Shown here piece after piece: positions 11,190 to 22,871 of a stretch of DNA of 64,000 nt (position 1 is the first letter of the stretch; each line of letters opens with the position of its first letter). The notes under the pieces are model-generated. The model did no database searches, was not told the DNA's origin, and worked only from the letters and a program-made list of their open reading frames with translations. The position numbers and the translations under genes were made by a program. Source of the stretch: Diphasiastrum complanatum (taxonomy: Eukaryota; Streptophyta; Lycopodiopsida; Lycopodiales; Lycopodiaceae); contig CM055112.1 in NCBI GenBank assembly GCA_029204225.1, forward strand, positions 24,306,693 through 24,370,692, read 5' to 3'.

Positions 11190-12352
11190 TCTTGAGTGAA
11201 TTGATCACTCCCTCACAAAGCTGGAATGAAGATAAGATGAAGTGAAAACTACTCTTAAGCAAATCTTGCCAATCTTGGCTATTTTTGGACAAAAACTGAC
11301 TCTATCTCTCTCATTCAATTTGATGTACTTTCAAGACCTGGTTTCAACTTTAAGAAGGTCTGAAATAAGTTTAGATTAATTAGTTTTCATGAAACAAATT
11401 CAAAATCAATTAATGGCAAGTGATCTAGGTAGCTTATCCTAGAATTTGCACCAAAAATTACATCAAACTGACACCAGATGAAAATACAGTGATCCAGTGA
11501 ATATGGGGTTTTAAATGCTGGTTCAGAGATGCCCACATGTGTGAACAGTGTGGATTTTGATCCTGAAAAAGTTTGGGATCAAATCCTCTCACCAAAACCT
11601 GAATACTAGCTCGCCCTTCCAATACTAGCTTTTTGCACCAAAACCTGCTAAAATTGGATTAGTTTCAAACACTGATCAATAGCCTTGTACTTGGCTCTGA
11701 TACCATGTTAAAAGTACAGTAATAAGGACCATAAATGGATATTTGAATGATCCACAAGGTTGATTGTGTGCTTGTTAAACAATCTATCAGGTACTAGTCA
11801 TCAGAAAACAAGATCTAGTTTAGCAGCTTGATAGAAAACAAGTAGAGACAATCAAAGCATTGAACAATAACTATAATCCAACTCCACACATGTGGAAATA
11901 AGGCTGTAGTATGGTCTGTAGACAAAATTTAGAATGTGCCAAAGCTGGGTTTCATTGGAATCAAAAGCAATCACCATACAATGAGAGGAAACTCGAGTTT
12001 CTCCTTGAGGCTCCAAAAAGTTTCTATCTCCTCACTATGGAGAATGAGAACACATAGTAAAAGACACTTTCTTTGCTAATTTAGGTGAAAATCCAGCATG
12101 TAATAAGGAAGTAGACTCAACTTTCTTGCCCTAATGTGAAAACCCTAGCCTAGATCCAAGAGTCATGCTTGGTAGGTGCATGGTAGGTAAAATCTCATCT
12201 TAAATCATGGTCTAGATCCTACAAAGTAGGAATCACTACCTCTTGACTGGTGGTAACCTACTTTAGGTATGAATGTACAAGTGGCACTTTGGCCATTCAA
12301 GTAACCAACAAACAATATTGACAAAATGTACAATATTCTACATGGCTAGATT
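11190..12352 (-). mobile_element. Minus-strand 5' end of an A-family Copia element (leader and LTR)
   Basis: Read on the minus strand, an LTR (12352 down to 11706) ends at the primer site, seen on plus as GGCTCTGATACCA at 11693-11705, and is followed by untranslated leader to about 11190. The LTR closely matches 168-858 in reverse complement. Its first bases are lost where it joins element D at about 12352. No gag or pol of this copy remains. Confidence 0.8.
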
Positions 12353-13328
12353 TTTCAATGTTGATCAATGCTTTTGATTGTTAATGCTTGTTGTTTGTCA
12401 AACTGCCAATCTAGATCAACTTTTTTGTGTCTAGTTTTTTGATAGATTGTTAAGCAAGCATCCAATCACTCTTGTGGATCTTTTGTAGATCCATTTATGG
12501 TCCTAAAGTACAGTACTTTCACATGGTATCAGAGCCAAGTACAAGAGCATAAGCCATTGATCTAATGCAAATCCATTTTTAGCAAGTTTTGGTGCTAAAA
12601 ACTAGTATTGAGAGGGCAAGCTAGAATCTTGATTTTGGTGAGGAGATTTGATACCAAACTTGGTAGGGGTCCAAATCCGTACTGTCCACATGTGTGGGCA
12701 CCTCTGGACCTGCATTTAATGCATGGTATTCATTTGATCCAAAAAAATTCAATTTGTGAGCTATTGGTGTAATTTTTGGTGGAGATCCTAGGATAATCTA
12801 CCAAGATCATTCGCCATTGATTAGATTTGAATTTGTTTCATGGAATCTAATTAATCTAGGCTGAGTTCAAGTCCTATTAAGGTTAAAAACAGGTCTTGAA
12901 AGTACACCAAGAAAGAAGAAAGAGATTAAGTCATTTTTTTGTCCAAAAATAGCCAAATTTGGCAAGATTTGATTGTAAGTAGATTTCACATCATCTTATC
13001 TTCATTCAAACTTTGTGAGGGAGTGCTAGAACTGAGATTATAAGTCCATTTGTTGGATTAGAAATCTAATTTGAGTGAAAAACTACAAGAGAGAGACCTT
13101 AGTGAGTTTCTAGAGACAATCAAATCCATTTCTTGGCAAGATTTGTTTGAAAGTAGTTTTCACTTCATCTTATCTTCATTCCAGCTTTGTGAGGGAGTGA
13201 TAGAACTGTGATTATAAGTCCATTTGTTGGATTAGAAATCAAATTTGAGTGAAACACTGCAAGTGTGAGACCTTTGTGAGTTTCAAGTCAATCAAATCTA
13301 TTTCTTGTTTGTAGAAGTCACTAGTGAG

Positions 13329-15485
13329 ATGGGATCTGCTGGAGCATACCTTCTAGAAGCTAGTGAGAGGTTGAATTCTACAAATTATGCTATTTGAAAG
13401 GTTAGAATGGAGTCACTCTTAGTGCTCCAAGACCTTTATGAGTTCTTGATTGAAGATGAAGATGAACCTCTAGGTGCACAGGAGTTAGCTAGATACAAGA
13501 AGAGATCTAGGCTTGCACTTCATTGTGTGAAGATGAATGTGAGCAATGATTTGTTGAGAGAAGTATCAGCTTGTACTAATGCTAAAGAGGCTTGGGAGTC
13601 TTTAAAATCAATCTATGAGTCTAGCAACACTTCTAGAGTTCTTATGCTTAGAAATCGAATTTTGCAAAGCATGAGGAGAAATGAGGAGAGTGCACAGGAT
13701 TATGTACTCAGAATCAAGTCTCTAAATAGGGAGTTGGCTTCCATTGGAGAGAAGATTCATGATGGAGAGCTTGTACAAATTGTCTTTAATGGTCTAGGAG
13801 ATGACTTTGCAAATTTGGTCCAAAGTTTTGCCATCCAAGACACTTTGCCAGCTATAGAAAAACTTCACAGTGTATTAGTGGCTGAAGAGTGTAGGATTCT
13901 CCATGCAAAATCTAGGATGAGTTCCTTGTCTTTGCAGGATGGTGATGAGAAAGCCAATTTCTCATTCAAGGGCAAAAAGAAGACCAATGGAAAGAAGAAG
14001 CATCCAAAGGAGGCCAAAGAAGAGGATGATGCATCAAGCTCAAAGGACAAGTCAAAGCAAAAATGCTTCTTTTGTGGATAGAAAGGGCATTATGCATCTA
14101 AATGCTACAAGAGGCTAAGAGCACAAGTGGAGGAGGACAAACAAGGAAACCTTGCAAAGGAGGAGGAGGAGGATGAAGTAGATGTATTCTTGATGGCATC
14201 TACATCCTCACCAACAAGCAATAGCAATTCAAGAGACAATTGGTGGATTGACAGTGGGGCTAGCTCCCACATGTCTTGTGAAAAGGACTTTTTCTCAACC
14301 TTACACTCATTCAATGATGCTAAAAAGTTTGTCTTTACTGCAAATGATGAAGAGTGTAGGATAGATGGTGTTGGCACCATTTCTTTGTGTCTAGAATCCT
14401 CAAAATGCATGGATCTAGAAAATGTCCTTTATGTACCATCAATCACCAAGAATATGCTTAGTGTTGGTCTACTCTTAGAGAGTGGTTTGGATGTCCACTT
14501 TAAGCATGGTGTTTGCTTCATGTTGAAGAATGATGTTTGCATTGCAAAGGGATTTAAACATGGAAGATTGTTTGAGTTGGAAGCTTGTGTTGCTTTTGAA
14601 AGAATGAGCTTGGCGAAGGAGGAGATCACTCAAGAGGAAATCTTGGCAAAGTGTGAACTTGCTTGCATTGAGGAGGAGCATCAAAAGGAGGAAGATCTTG
14701 AGGATCAGCCTCAAAGCATGAGAGTTCCAAGGGAGTCCTCAATGACAATGGCCGAGTCATCAAATTGCGTGCAAATTGTCCATTCAAGTGTGCATCTTGC
14801 AAGGGTGGTGAGCATTGGAGAGTCTACTATCTTTGAATACTTTTTGGAAAGTATTAGTAGACATGAGGTGACTTGTTTCTTACCTTTAAGATCCATGGTG
14901 TTTATTACTTTGTATGACAAGACAATGAAATGGGATGCTTTGAAATCTACATTTGTTGTTGATAAAGCAATTTCATTGGATAACTATTTTTGTAATAGTT
15001 TGAATAGTGTCATAAAAGATGAAACATCATTTGTATTGGAAATCTTTGGGTCCACATGCTTTGAGCATGATCATTCCAATGTAAGGACCAAAGATTATCC
15101 TATTTCAATGATAAGAATAATGGTAGTGTTTTGCTCTTCAAGTAGAGATTGTAGAATCTACTTGTTTTCAGCCAAAGAATTTGTCAATGGTGGAAATGTG
15201 ATCTTTCAAGAGTGGAAGATTTGTAAACTTGAAGAAGCACCTTTGGATCAACACCTTATTCAATTCATTGATGGTTTGGAGTCAAGTCAAGTGGAGGAGC
15301 AAGCTCAAGACCCGAGGACTCCAAGAAGAACCTTCAATATCAAGATGGAGCCATCTAGGCTCAATCATATGGATCAAGCAAGACAACTTGTCTTTGGCAA
15401 CATTATTTATGCACTTAATATTTTAATTGATGTATCTTCAAGTGCACAAAATGCCTTGGAATCCATGGCTTGGCATGATGTTTAG
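13329..15485 (+). pseudogene. Gag-protease-eroded integrase frame of element D
   Basis: One frame runs from ATG 13329 to the stop at 15483-15485 and is broken only by TGA at 13395-13397 (tryptophan in relatives, NYSIWK) and TAG at 14079-14081 (inside the CCHC knuckle CFFCG-stop-KGHYASKC). Protease is clear (WWIDSGASSHMS). After about residue 430 the sequence is an integrase remnant: the HHCC domain and catalytic acidic residues cannot be found, but the integrase C-terminal blocks (FGSTCFEHDHS, PRTPRRTFN, EPSRLNHMDQAR) are. RT and RNase H are absent. The long open frame across the eroded part suggests the element was multiplied in this shortened form before the two nonsense changes. Confidence 0.8.
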
Positions 15486-15695
15486 TTTTGAAGTGTGCTA
15501 CATGTATATAGACACATTTATGGAACATCTTGTAAGGGATCCTCTAAGAGGTGGTGAAAGATCCTTCATGGACATCATTCTCTATTGGAGTCTCAAAAGT
15601 TCCTTCTTTGTAGCTGGATTTTTTAGACACTTCCAAAAGCTTTCATTGATCTATCAAGAGAGTTGTAAATAGATCAAGCTAAATTTGAGGAGGAG

Positions 15696-16396
15696 TGTGA
15701 AGAATTGCCAAAAATTGGCAAATCTAGCTTGATCAAAAACCATGTAGAATAGTGTAAATTGTGTACACAAGTGGGTCCCACACATGTGAGGCCATGATGC
15801 CACATGGAAAACTCATCCTAATGTAGGTTAGGTCAAGTCAAGAGAGTTGGTCATGTCTATTTGGTGGTCATCCCTACTTTATAGGACCTACACCTAAGTT
15901 TAAGGTGAAAATTTGACCAACTAGCTACCTACCAAGCATAACTCTAGGAAATAGACTAGGGTTTCATTTTAGGTCAAGGAGAGTGAGTTAACTTCCTTAT
16001 TACATGCTGGAAATCCACCTAACTTCAAGAAGGACGTCGAATTTGCTATGTATTCCCTCTCTCCATAGTGAGAAGATAGAAAATTTTTGGAGCTCATTGG
16101 CAATCTCAAGCTAGTTCACCATGTACATTGAGTTTTTGTGGTCCAAATGAAACCAAATCAATTTCTACTTGTTTCTCAGGTTGAAGGCCGTACTACAGAC
16201 TTTAGTACACACGTGTGGGCTTGGATTTCAATGTTGATCAATGCTTTTGATTGTTAATTCTTGTTGTTTGTCAAACTGCCAATCTAGATCAACTTTTTTG
16301 TGTCTAGTTTTTTGATAGATTGTTAAGCAAGCATCCAATCACTCTTGTGGATCTTTTGTAGATCCATATATGGTCCTAAACTACAATACTTTCACA
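15696..16396 (+). repeat. 3' LTR of element D
   Basis: Starts TGTGAAGAATTGCC after the purine tract GAGGAGGAG and ends CTTTCACA at 16396. It holds CACACGTGTG at 16208-16217. Its last 170 bases match the partial 5' LTR at 12353-12523. Confidence 0.85.
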
Positions 16397-16782
16397 ACCT
16401 GCGCACAAGTGCGATATTCAGTATCTACCTGCCATACATATCTCTCTTGTGCGCGATGTTGAGAGTTAGTTTTGTTTCAGTTCTCCCTCGCGCAAAACTG
16501 CGATATCTACATTAGTTCCATGGCCTATTCCTCAGAATCCTCACGAGATTCAGGCCTGAGTTCATTTTTTACTGAATTTGGGATTACTGAAAATCTAGAC
16601 TACTTCCACAGCCTATTCAGGCCATATCTACATGTTTTCAAGACTGCACAACCAAATTCTAACATATTTTGTGAACATTATGTTAGATTCAAAGACATAC
16701 TTAGTAAGCCTGTTTTCTCCATAGGTTCAATCCAGTACATGCATTATACTGATGTTGTTCATTTCTTTCCAGCTTTCAGACG

Positions 16783-17410
16783 TAGACTAGATAGAATGTT
16801 CACCAAATTGTTTGATCTTTTCTAAAGCAGTTCAATGTGTCCTTATTGCAACAAGAAATGTTGATTGGTAGAATATCATAGTGGTTTCGTACTTTTTCTT
16901 TTAGTTCAGATCCCAGATGATGAGGAAGTATCTGTTGCTGACCCTCCTTTTGCATCATTCTCTGTTCAGTCAGCTATTAAGGATATCAGTCACTTCCTTA
17001 TCGACACTCCTGATAAGGAAAGTGACTTTATTGACGTAAATATTGATGTTCTCCGGGATTTTTTTTATCGGCCAAAATACATAGACTAGATAGAATGTTC
17101 ATCAAATTAGACATAAACTAGATGGATTGTTCACCAAATTGTTTGATCTTTTTAAAAGCAGTTCAATGTGTCCTTATTGCAACAAGAAATGTCGATTGGT
17201 TGAATATCAGAGTGGTTTCGTACTTTTTCTGTTAGTTCATATCCCAGATGATGAGGAAGTTTCTATTGTTGACCCTCCTATGGCATCATCCTCTATTCAG
17301 TCAGCTATTAAGGATATCAGTCACTTCCTTATCGACACCCTTGATAAGGAAAGTGACTTTATTGATGTAAATACTGATGTTCTCCAGGATTCTTTTATTG
17401 GACAAAATAC
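16783..17410 (+). repeat. Tandem duplication inside gene H
   Basis: 16783-17080 and 17082-17410 are two copies of about 300 bp, similar over the whole length, both starting TAGACTAGATAGAATGTTCA. The second has about 30 extra bases at its start. Copy 1 has two stops (TAA at 16823, TAG at about 16869) that copy 2 lacks. Confidence 0.85.
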
Positions 17411-17852
17411 ATCTGCTGATGAATCAATTCCTATAGAGGAGTCTAAATGTCTATTCAATTTGTCTGTATATTATATTAATGACGATGTATATTTTACTAC
17501 TGCTGATTTATGTAAATTTTTTGACTATCGTGAAGACGAGCTTCTATGTTTATTATCCGGCACAATTTCCAAATTCTCGGACTTCGTAGATTTTGAAACA
17601 GATGATTTTGTTGCTGGAATTGATTTTGATGATGAGGAAGGACTTATGACCGGTGAAGAATGTCTGACTAAGACTTTATCAAATATTGTTGAGGATGGGT
17701 GAGGTAGACCATCCGATGAAGAATTCATGGCATTTCAATCCCAGATGGGCTTCCCTCGTCCATCATTAATGCATTTCACTGATGATTTCACTTCAGTACG
17801 TGGTCATTATATTGATCGTCCTGATCTGGTTGTTGTTGATGATGAAGAATGT

Positions 17853-17929
17853 GTAAGTGTTTAAACTTCCTTGCATTAGAATGTTTTAAATCACTGAATG
17901 TGTTTTTGCTAACATATTTCCTATTGTAG
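17853..17929 (+). other. Probable GT-AG intron in gene H
   Basis: Starts GTAAGTG and ends CTATTGTAG (77 bp). It falls between complete codons: DDEEC before it, DAAARRGGF after it. Confidence 0.55.
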
Positions 17930-18329
17930 GATGCTGCTGCGAGACGAGGTGGTTTCAGACAACATGCATCCTCGTTCCAAAGGGATAGTGGACTTGGTCA
18001 CGATCTTAGGCATTTCCTGAAGAATGAGATCTGTATTGCTCATTCCAGGCCAAGTTGGGGAGAGTCTTATAATGGCAGTTAAAGCTTTATCATTTTACCT
18101 AGGAGGACATAAATTTGTTAAGACAAATAAGATCATTTTTGTCAAAAGATCTTATGTTTTGAACATTCTAGGTTTTACTGATGGGAATGTTCCTTTAAGG
18201 AGCTCCCATTATTCATTGTATTCCACTTATATTGAGCTTAGTGGAAATAAGGATAATGCACATGTATTAGATGCATACTCTAGCAGAGAATTTTTTCATG
18301 ACAATACTGCGATAGAATCTGACACATGA

Positions 18330-18784
18330 TGATGAATAGTTGACACTTTGTATTTTGTTATAATGCAGTCAATACATGTACATTGAGTATTTCTCCTCTC
18401 TTGTTCAATGAATTTGCAAAGCAATTTTGAACATGTAATGATTTGATGACAATGATGATCTTCTACTCATCAATCATCTAATTTTCTCTTCCTATATGAA
18501 CTTGCATGCTTTTCTAAACTTGTTGTATTGTGTGGACTTTGTTATATGTCGAATTTGAACTCTACGGTAGAACCACTGAAACAATTGACAAATGTAATTT
18601 CATTTTTCATTGGTTTCTCCATGTGTATTTCGATGAAATGCTGCTCGTGCTTGCCAATGCGATTTCTCCATCCCTTGTGATGACCATACACTCAAGCTTC
18701 CATATGTGTTTGCAAAAAATGTTGTATGATCTCTTAATATGTATTGCATATGTCAAAATCATAATGTTAGTCTTATGTTTGGAT
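18330..18784. other. Spacer between convergent genes H and G
   Basis: AT-rich sequence with no coding pattern that I can support. The 95-residue open frame at 18530 is cysteine- and phenylalanine-rich without family resemblance. Confidence 0.4.
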
Positions 18785-19078
18785 CTAAATATATATGAAA
18801 AATTGAAAGCATCTTGAAAATCTTATACTAACCATGTAATGAGTGATCTGATCTTCTCCCCATGCTTTTGATACTGCATTAACAAACTCAACACAAGTCC
18901 TTTGGACAGCTTTTTTATCAATATCAGAGTATTTTTCTTTTCTTAAAATAGCAATCATACTATCAAGCTTCTTCCATACATCAACTTTTAGTACTCTGGT
19001 TTTGTCGTCTTTCTTGAAGTCCTGAGTGGCAGCAATAATATCTGTCCAGACTGAGTGTTAAATATTAGAAGCCTTACC
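18785..19078 (-). pseudogene. Unrecognised gene G, C-terminal segment
   Basis: Read on the minus strand from the F insertion point, a frame gives HSVWTDIIAATQDFKKDD, KVDVWKKLDSMIAILRKEK, and VSKAWGEDQITHYM, then either stops at 18785-18787 or splices at the GTTAGT after HYM. A TAA lies just before HSVW. This joins the segment at 23698-24777 across a TTACC duplication left by element F. The stretch is rich in tryptophan and charged residues as a real protein would be. I cannot name the family. Confidence 0.55.
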
Positions 19079-19798
19079 TGTGAGAAAGTGGCAAAAATCT
19101 AGCTTGGTATTTTTTATGATAGAAGTTTGTAAGTGAATCTTACATGTGTGGAGGATGTTCCCACATGTGGAGAATTGTAAAGTAAATCAAAAATGTTTGA
19201 TATAGGGGTCTCATAGAATTTCATAGTCAAGCATCTAGGTGTAGGATGTGGATAGGAACAAATTTGGCATAGATGGCAAATTATGCATTTCCACTTGTAA
19301 TGCCACTATTGAGCCAAAATAGAGTAAGAGGCTAAACTCGTGCCAATTAGAGTGTAGACAAGTGTAATGCTTTTGTTTGATGAATTCTAAGAGGTCCAAT
19401 AGGATTTAGAGGTGGAACCATGTGAGGTCCAATAGGAATTTGAGGTTTGCTTGAATATAGTCAAATATAATTAAGAGATGCATGGATCAATGGTATAATA
19501 GGATTAAGAGGTGACAAAGTGTGGTCCAATCATAGTTAAGCATAGTGGTAGCTCGTGGATCTACTAGTATCATTGTACTACTCATTTTGGATCTAATTGA
19601 TTTTGAGATTGAGTTTTGGAACACTTCCCACACGTGTGAGTGAGAGTTGGAAGTGATTTAATGCATGTAGTAGTGTGTTTTTGCCATAGATTCAAACATA
19701 GATCTTGAATCTCAATTTAGTCTTGATCTTGGTGCATCTACACACCTTAGGAAATCACAAGTACATGTGGTGGACACCTCACACGTGTGAAATTAACA
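19079..19798 (+). repeat. 5' LTR of element F (106 bp shorter than its partner)
   Basis: Starts TGTGAGAAAGTGG and ends AATTAACA. Relative to the 3' LTR it lacks about 106 bp after GAGATTGAG (about 19613), including a CTCTCTCTAC-rich block. It keeps CACACGTGTG at 19629-19638 and again at 19780-19789. Confidence 0.88.
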
Positions 19799-20573
19799 TG
19801 GTATCAGAACCTACCTAAGTTTACCATGCATTTTGATCCATTTGAGTGAAACTATTCATCAATCTTGAGCTAGAAATTGTCAAGATCCATTTTCCTAGCT
19901 ATCTTGTTCAATTTTGGATCAAAAGAGATCAATAGGGCATTGATTGGGTCTGACCTGGTACTGTATGGAATCAGGAGCTCAGACACGTGTGAGGAACATC
20001 CAATTTCAGTTTGGGAGTTTTGTTTCATGTTGGATCCAAAAATCTTGCTAGATAGCTTGTTTTGAAGCTATTTTTCTCTAGTTTTTTATGCAATCAGTTT
20101 CATTCCATTTGGTTGTGCCAATCAAAAGTTATAAGCTTTTGAAGAGGGTTAGGTAGGGCACCTAGACCTGGGTGGACACATTTGGTTTGGTCAAGAGATT
20201 GCTTGTTTGATCCAAAATCACAGTTGAATGCTTACCAATCTCATCTATATGTGATCTAGGCACTGTTTTGAGATCTTAGCCATTTTGTTTCATGCAATAT
20301 CATTGTATTTGAGTCAAATTTGGTTTCTTAGTGTATTTCACATGTGCTAAGAGTGTTTGATCCTAAATTTTTCCATACTCCATCATTTGATGTGAAGTAG
20401 ATCTAGTTTTGGAGAGATTGAGATAGCTAGTGAGCATCATCTCACAGTTTGTTGCAAGATCTTGCATAGGAATTGGTAGCACACCATTATTGGATCCTAT
20501 AGTGAGATAGAAGCAACATTTTTTGTTCATCACTTTTATTTATCTCCACTTTACATGACTTCAATGACTTTAC

Positions 20574-22264
20574 ATGACTTCAATGAGTTCATACTTGTTG
20601 CAACCAAGTGAGAGATTGTCTACTTCCAATTATTCAATATGGAAGTTGAGGATGGAGTCCATCTTGATACTCCAAGATGTGACGGACATTGTATTTGGGA
20701 TTGAGGAGGAGCCTCAAGTCCTTCAAGAAGTACAAAAATACAAGAAGAGAGCTAGGATGGCTCTCCACTACATTAAGATGAATGTCTCTAATGAGATATT
20801 GAGGGAAATTGGTGATTGTTCTACATCCAAGGAAGCTTGGGATTGTCTCAAGTCCATCTATGGCTAAGAACACCTCTAGGCTCCTCACTCTTAGAAATAA
20901 AATCTTCCAAAGTAGTCAAAAGAGTGATGAGAGTGCATCTAATTATGTTTTGAGAGTCAAGGATATTCATAGGGAGCTTGCATGTATTGGTGACTAAATC
21001 AATCAAAGTGAGCTAGTCCAAGTCATTCTCAATGGCTTGAGAGATGAATATGACAACCTTGTCCAATCCTATGCCATTAAGGAGGAGCTACCAAGTTTGG
21101 AGGCCCTTCAAAGTGTGCTTATTTCTGAAGAATCAAGACAAACTCTTGATGATGGACAAGCTATCACTCAATCATGATGATGGCAAAGTTCTGTTTGCCA
21201 AGCACAAAGATAGGAGTAAGAAGCAACACGATCACTTCTCTAATGACAAAGCTAAAGACCAAGATGGAGAGGAGGAGGAGGAGGATACCTCTCATGCTTC
21301 TACTTCAAATCTCAAGAAGAAGAAGATCGAGTGCTTTTATTGTGGCAAGAAAGGCCATTATGCCATCAATTGCTTCAAGAAGAAGAATCAACTCAATCAA
21401 GCCAACATCACCAATGAGAAAGAAGACTATATTGCAAGTGATGGAGAAGGCTCTCTTATGGCATCAAGCTTCTCCTCTTCCACCTTCAACAAGGATGACT
21501 CATGGTATATTGATAGTGGAGCATCTTCACATATGTGTGGCTCCAAGCACTTTATTTCATCTATTATGCCTTATGATGGAGTCAAGAAGACCATATACAT
21601 TGCAAGTAAGCATGAGTGCAATATTGAAGGAGTAGGGATTATTCCCTTGAAGCTTGCATCTTCTAAAGATCTCTTTCTCAACAATGTTCTTTTTGTCCCA
21701 AAGCTTACAAAGAACATCTTAAGTGTTAGACAACTTCTTGATAGTGGCTTTGATGTCAATTTTAATATTGACAATTGTGTGATCAAGAAGGATGGTGAGA
21801 TCCTTGCATATGGATCAAGATCTGAAGGCATCTACAAATTGGATCCAAGTGAGAGTGAAAACTCTCTTGATGTTTCTTATATGTCCAATATTTCAAAGGA
21901 GGATGATCACACAAGATGCACATATCTTCTCTCTTCAAGTATTATGGTGTATGATTATTCCTTATTATTCAAAGCATATGTTGAGAAAAAATTCTCATTG
22001 AAGATCAAAGCTTTGAGGAGTATTGGAGCTCTTGAAGGAATAGCACCATATGAAGTTCTATTCAAGATGAAGCCTAAGGTTGATCACCTTAGTGAACTTG
22101 GTAGTGCTTGCTTTGCAAATATTCCCTTGGAAACAAGGAGGAAGGATGATCCAAGCTCATGGATCATGATTGGATACTCATCCATCAAGGAGGCCTTTAG
22201 TGTCTTTACACTCTCTATTTCAAAAGTGATTGTGAATAGAGATGCCATGTTGCATGAAGATTAA
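20574..22264 (+). pseudogene. Gag-protease and integrase remnant of element F
   Basis: Gag starts MTSMSSYLLQPSERL. A two-base loss near 20862 (CTATGGCT against CTATGAGGCT in B) shifts the frame, a TAA interrupts at about 20995, and an eight-base loss near 21142 shifts it again. From there one frame runs to 22264 with the CCHC knuckle CFYCGKKGHYAINC and protease WYIDSGASSHMC. Integrase is mostly gone: the HHCC domain is missing, and LRSIGALEG stands where the catalytic LRSDGGGEY should be, jumping straight to KPKVDHLSELGSACF near the integrase C-terminus. From 22265 to 22871 I see no RT or RNase H. Confidence 0.82.
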
Positions 22265-22871
22265 ATCTTGGAAGTGGCCGAGATCAAGGCTTCTCAAGAA
22301 GCATCACAAGTTATCTTTTTTGAAGGTATTCAAGTTATGATGGGGCCAAGGTGTGAGGAGGAGTTTCTTCTTCATATGATTTCAAGAAGGTCTTCAAGAT
22401 GCATGGCCGAGTCTTTATGGCTCACCTTACATGGCAAAGAGGTGCATCTTTCATGTTGTATCTACTACAACACATTCATATATGCTTCTCTTCCTTTGCT
22501 TGAAATGCTATCTTGCTTCATTGAATTTTTTGGATCTCAAAGTTCAAGAAAAGCTATACTATTTTGTATTATGCTTATAGTATGGACATGTTTGTCATTA
22601 TTGACTTAGATATGTTTCCAATACTTTTTGAAAGCAAGATATTGTATTGTCAAAAGTATGCTCTTGGTACTAGTAAGAACAAGATTGAGCTTCGTACTCA
22701 CTTTTTTGAAAATCATATTTTCACATAATAATAACATGGATATGGTGAGGGTGCTGCTATGATGGATCCCTTGGCTGATCTTCACTTCTTATGCATACCA
22801 AAGGATCCACTCAAAAATATTTACAAACTTCTCAAGTGATCTAGTACCTTTCCAAGCTATTTTTTGAGGAG

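Larger units (their letters stand above)
12353..16396 (+). mobile_element. RT-less Copia element D (5' LTR truncated)
   Basis: A partial 5' LTR (about 12353-12523) is followed by the primer site TGGTATCAGAGCC at 12524-12536, a leader of about 790 bp, a gag-protease frame, and a complete 3' LTR at 15696-16396 behind TTTGAGGAGGAG. The missing first three quarters of the 5' LTR end at the junction with the minus-strand fragment. The internal region has no reverse transcriptase or RNase H, so D would depend on enzymes from another element. Confidence 0.85.
16520..18329 (+). pseudogene. Unrecognised gene H (decayed, one probable intron)
   Basis: I do not recognise the family. The likely start is ATG 16520 (MAYSSESSRDSGLSSFF) in a CCATGG context. 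The first frame runs to a TAA at 16823-16825; a second copy of that region (17127 on) stays open there and reads through a CxxC pair (SMCPYCNKKC) into an acidic region (IPDDEEVSIVDPP, DFIDVNTDVL, DDEEGLMTGEECL). A TGA at 17700-17702 interrupts the frame, which then continues to DDEEC and a GT-AG intron at 17853-17929. Beyond it two frames overlap; 18024-18329 reads GESLIMAVKALSFYLGG and ends SSREFFHDNTAIESDT. The coding-like composition, phase-0 intron and acidic repeats argue for a real former gene. It lies tail to tail with gene G. Confidence 0.5.

Noticed and set aside
18024-18329. Possible Alba or SpoVS-like domain in the end of gene H
   Set aside because: Only a vague similarity in the GESLIMAVKAL segment; not enough to claim.
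18530-18817. 95-codon frame between H and G
   Set aside because: No motif, biased Cys/Phe composition and no conserved neighbour; likely chance in AT-rich DNA.
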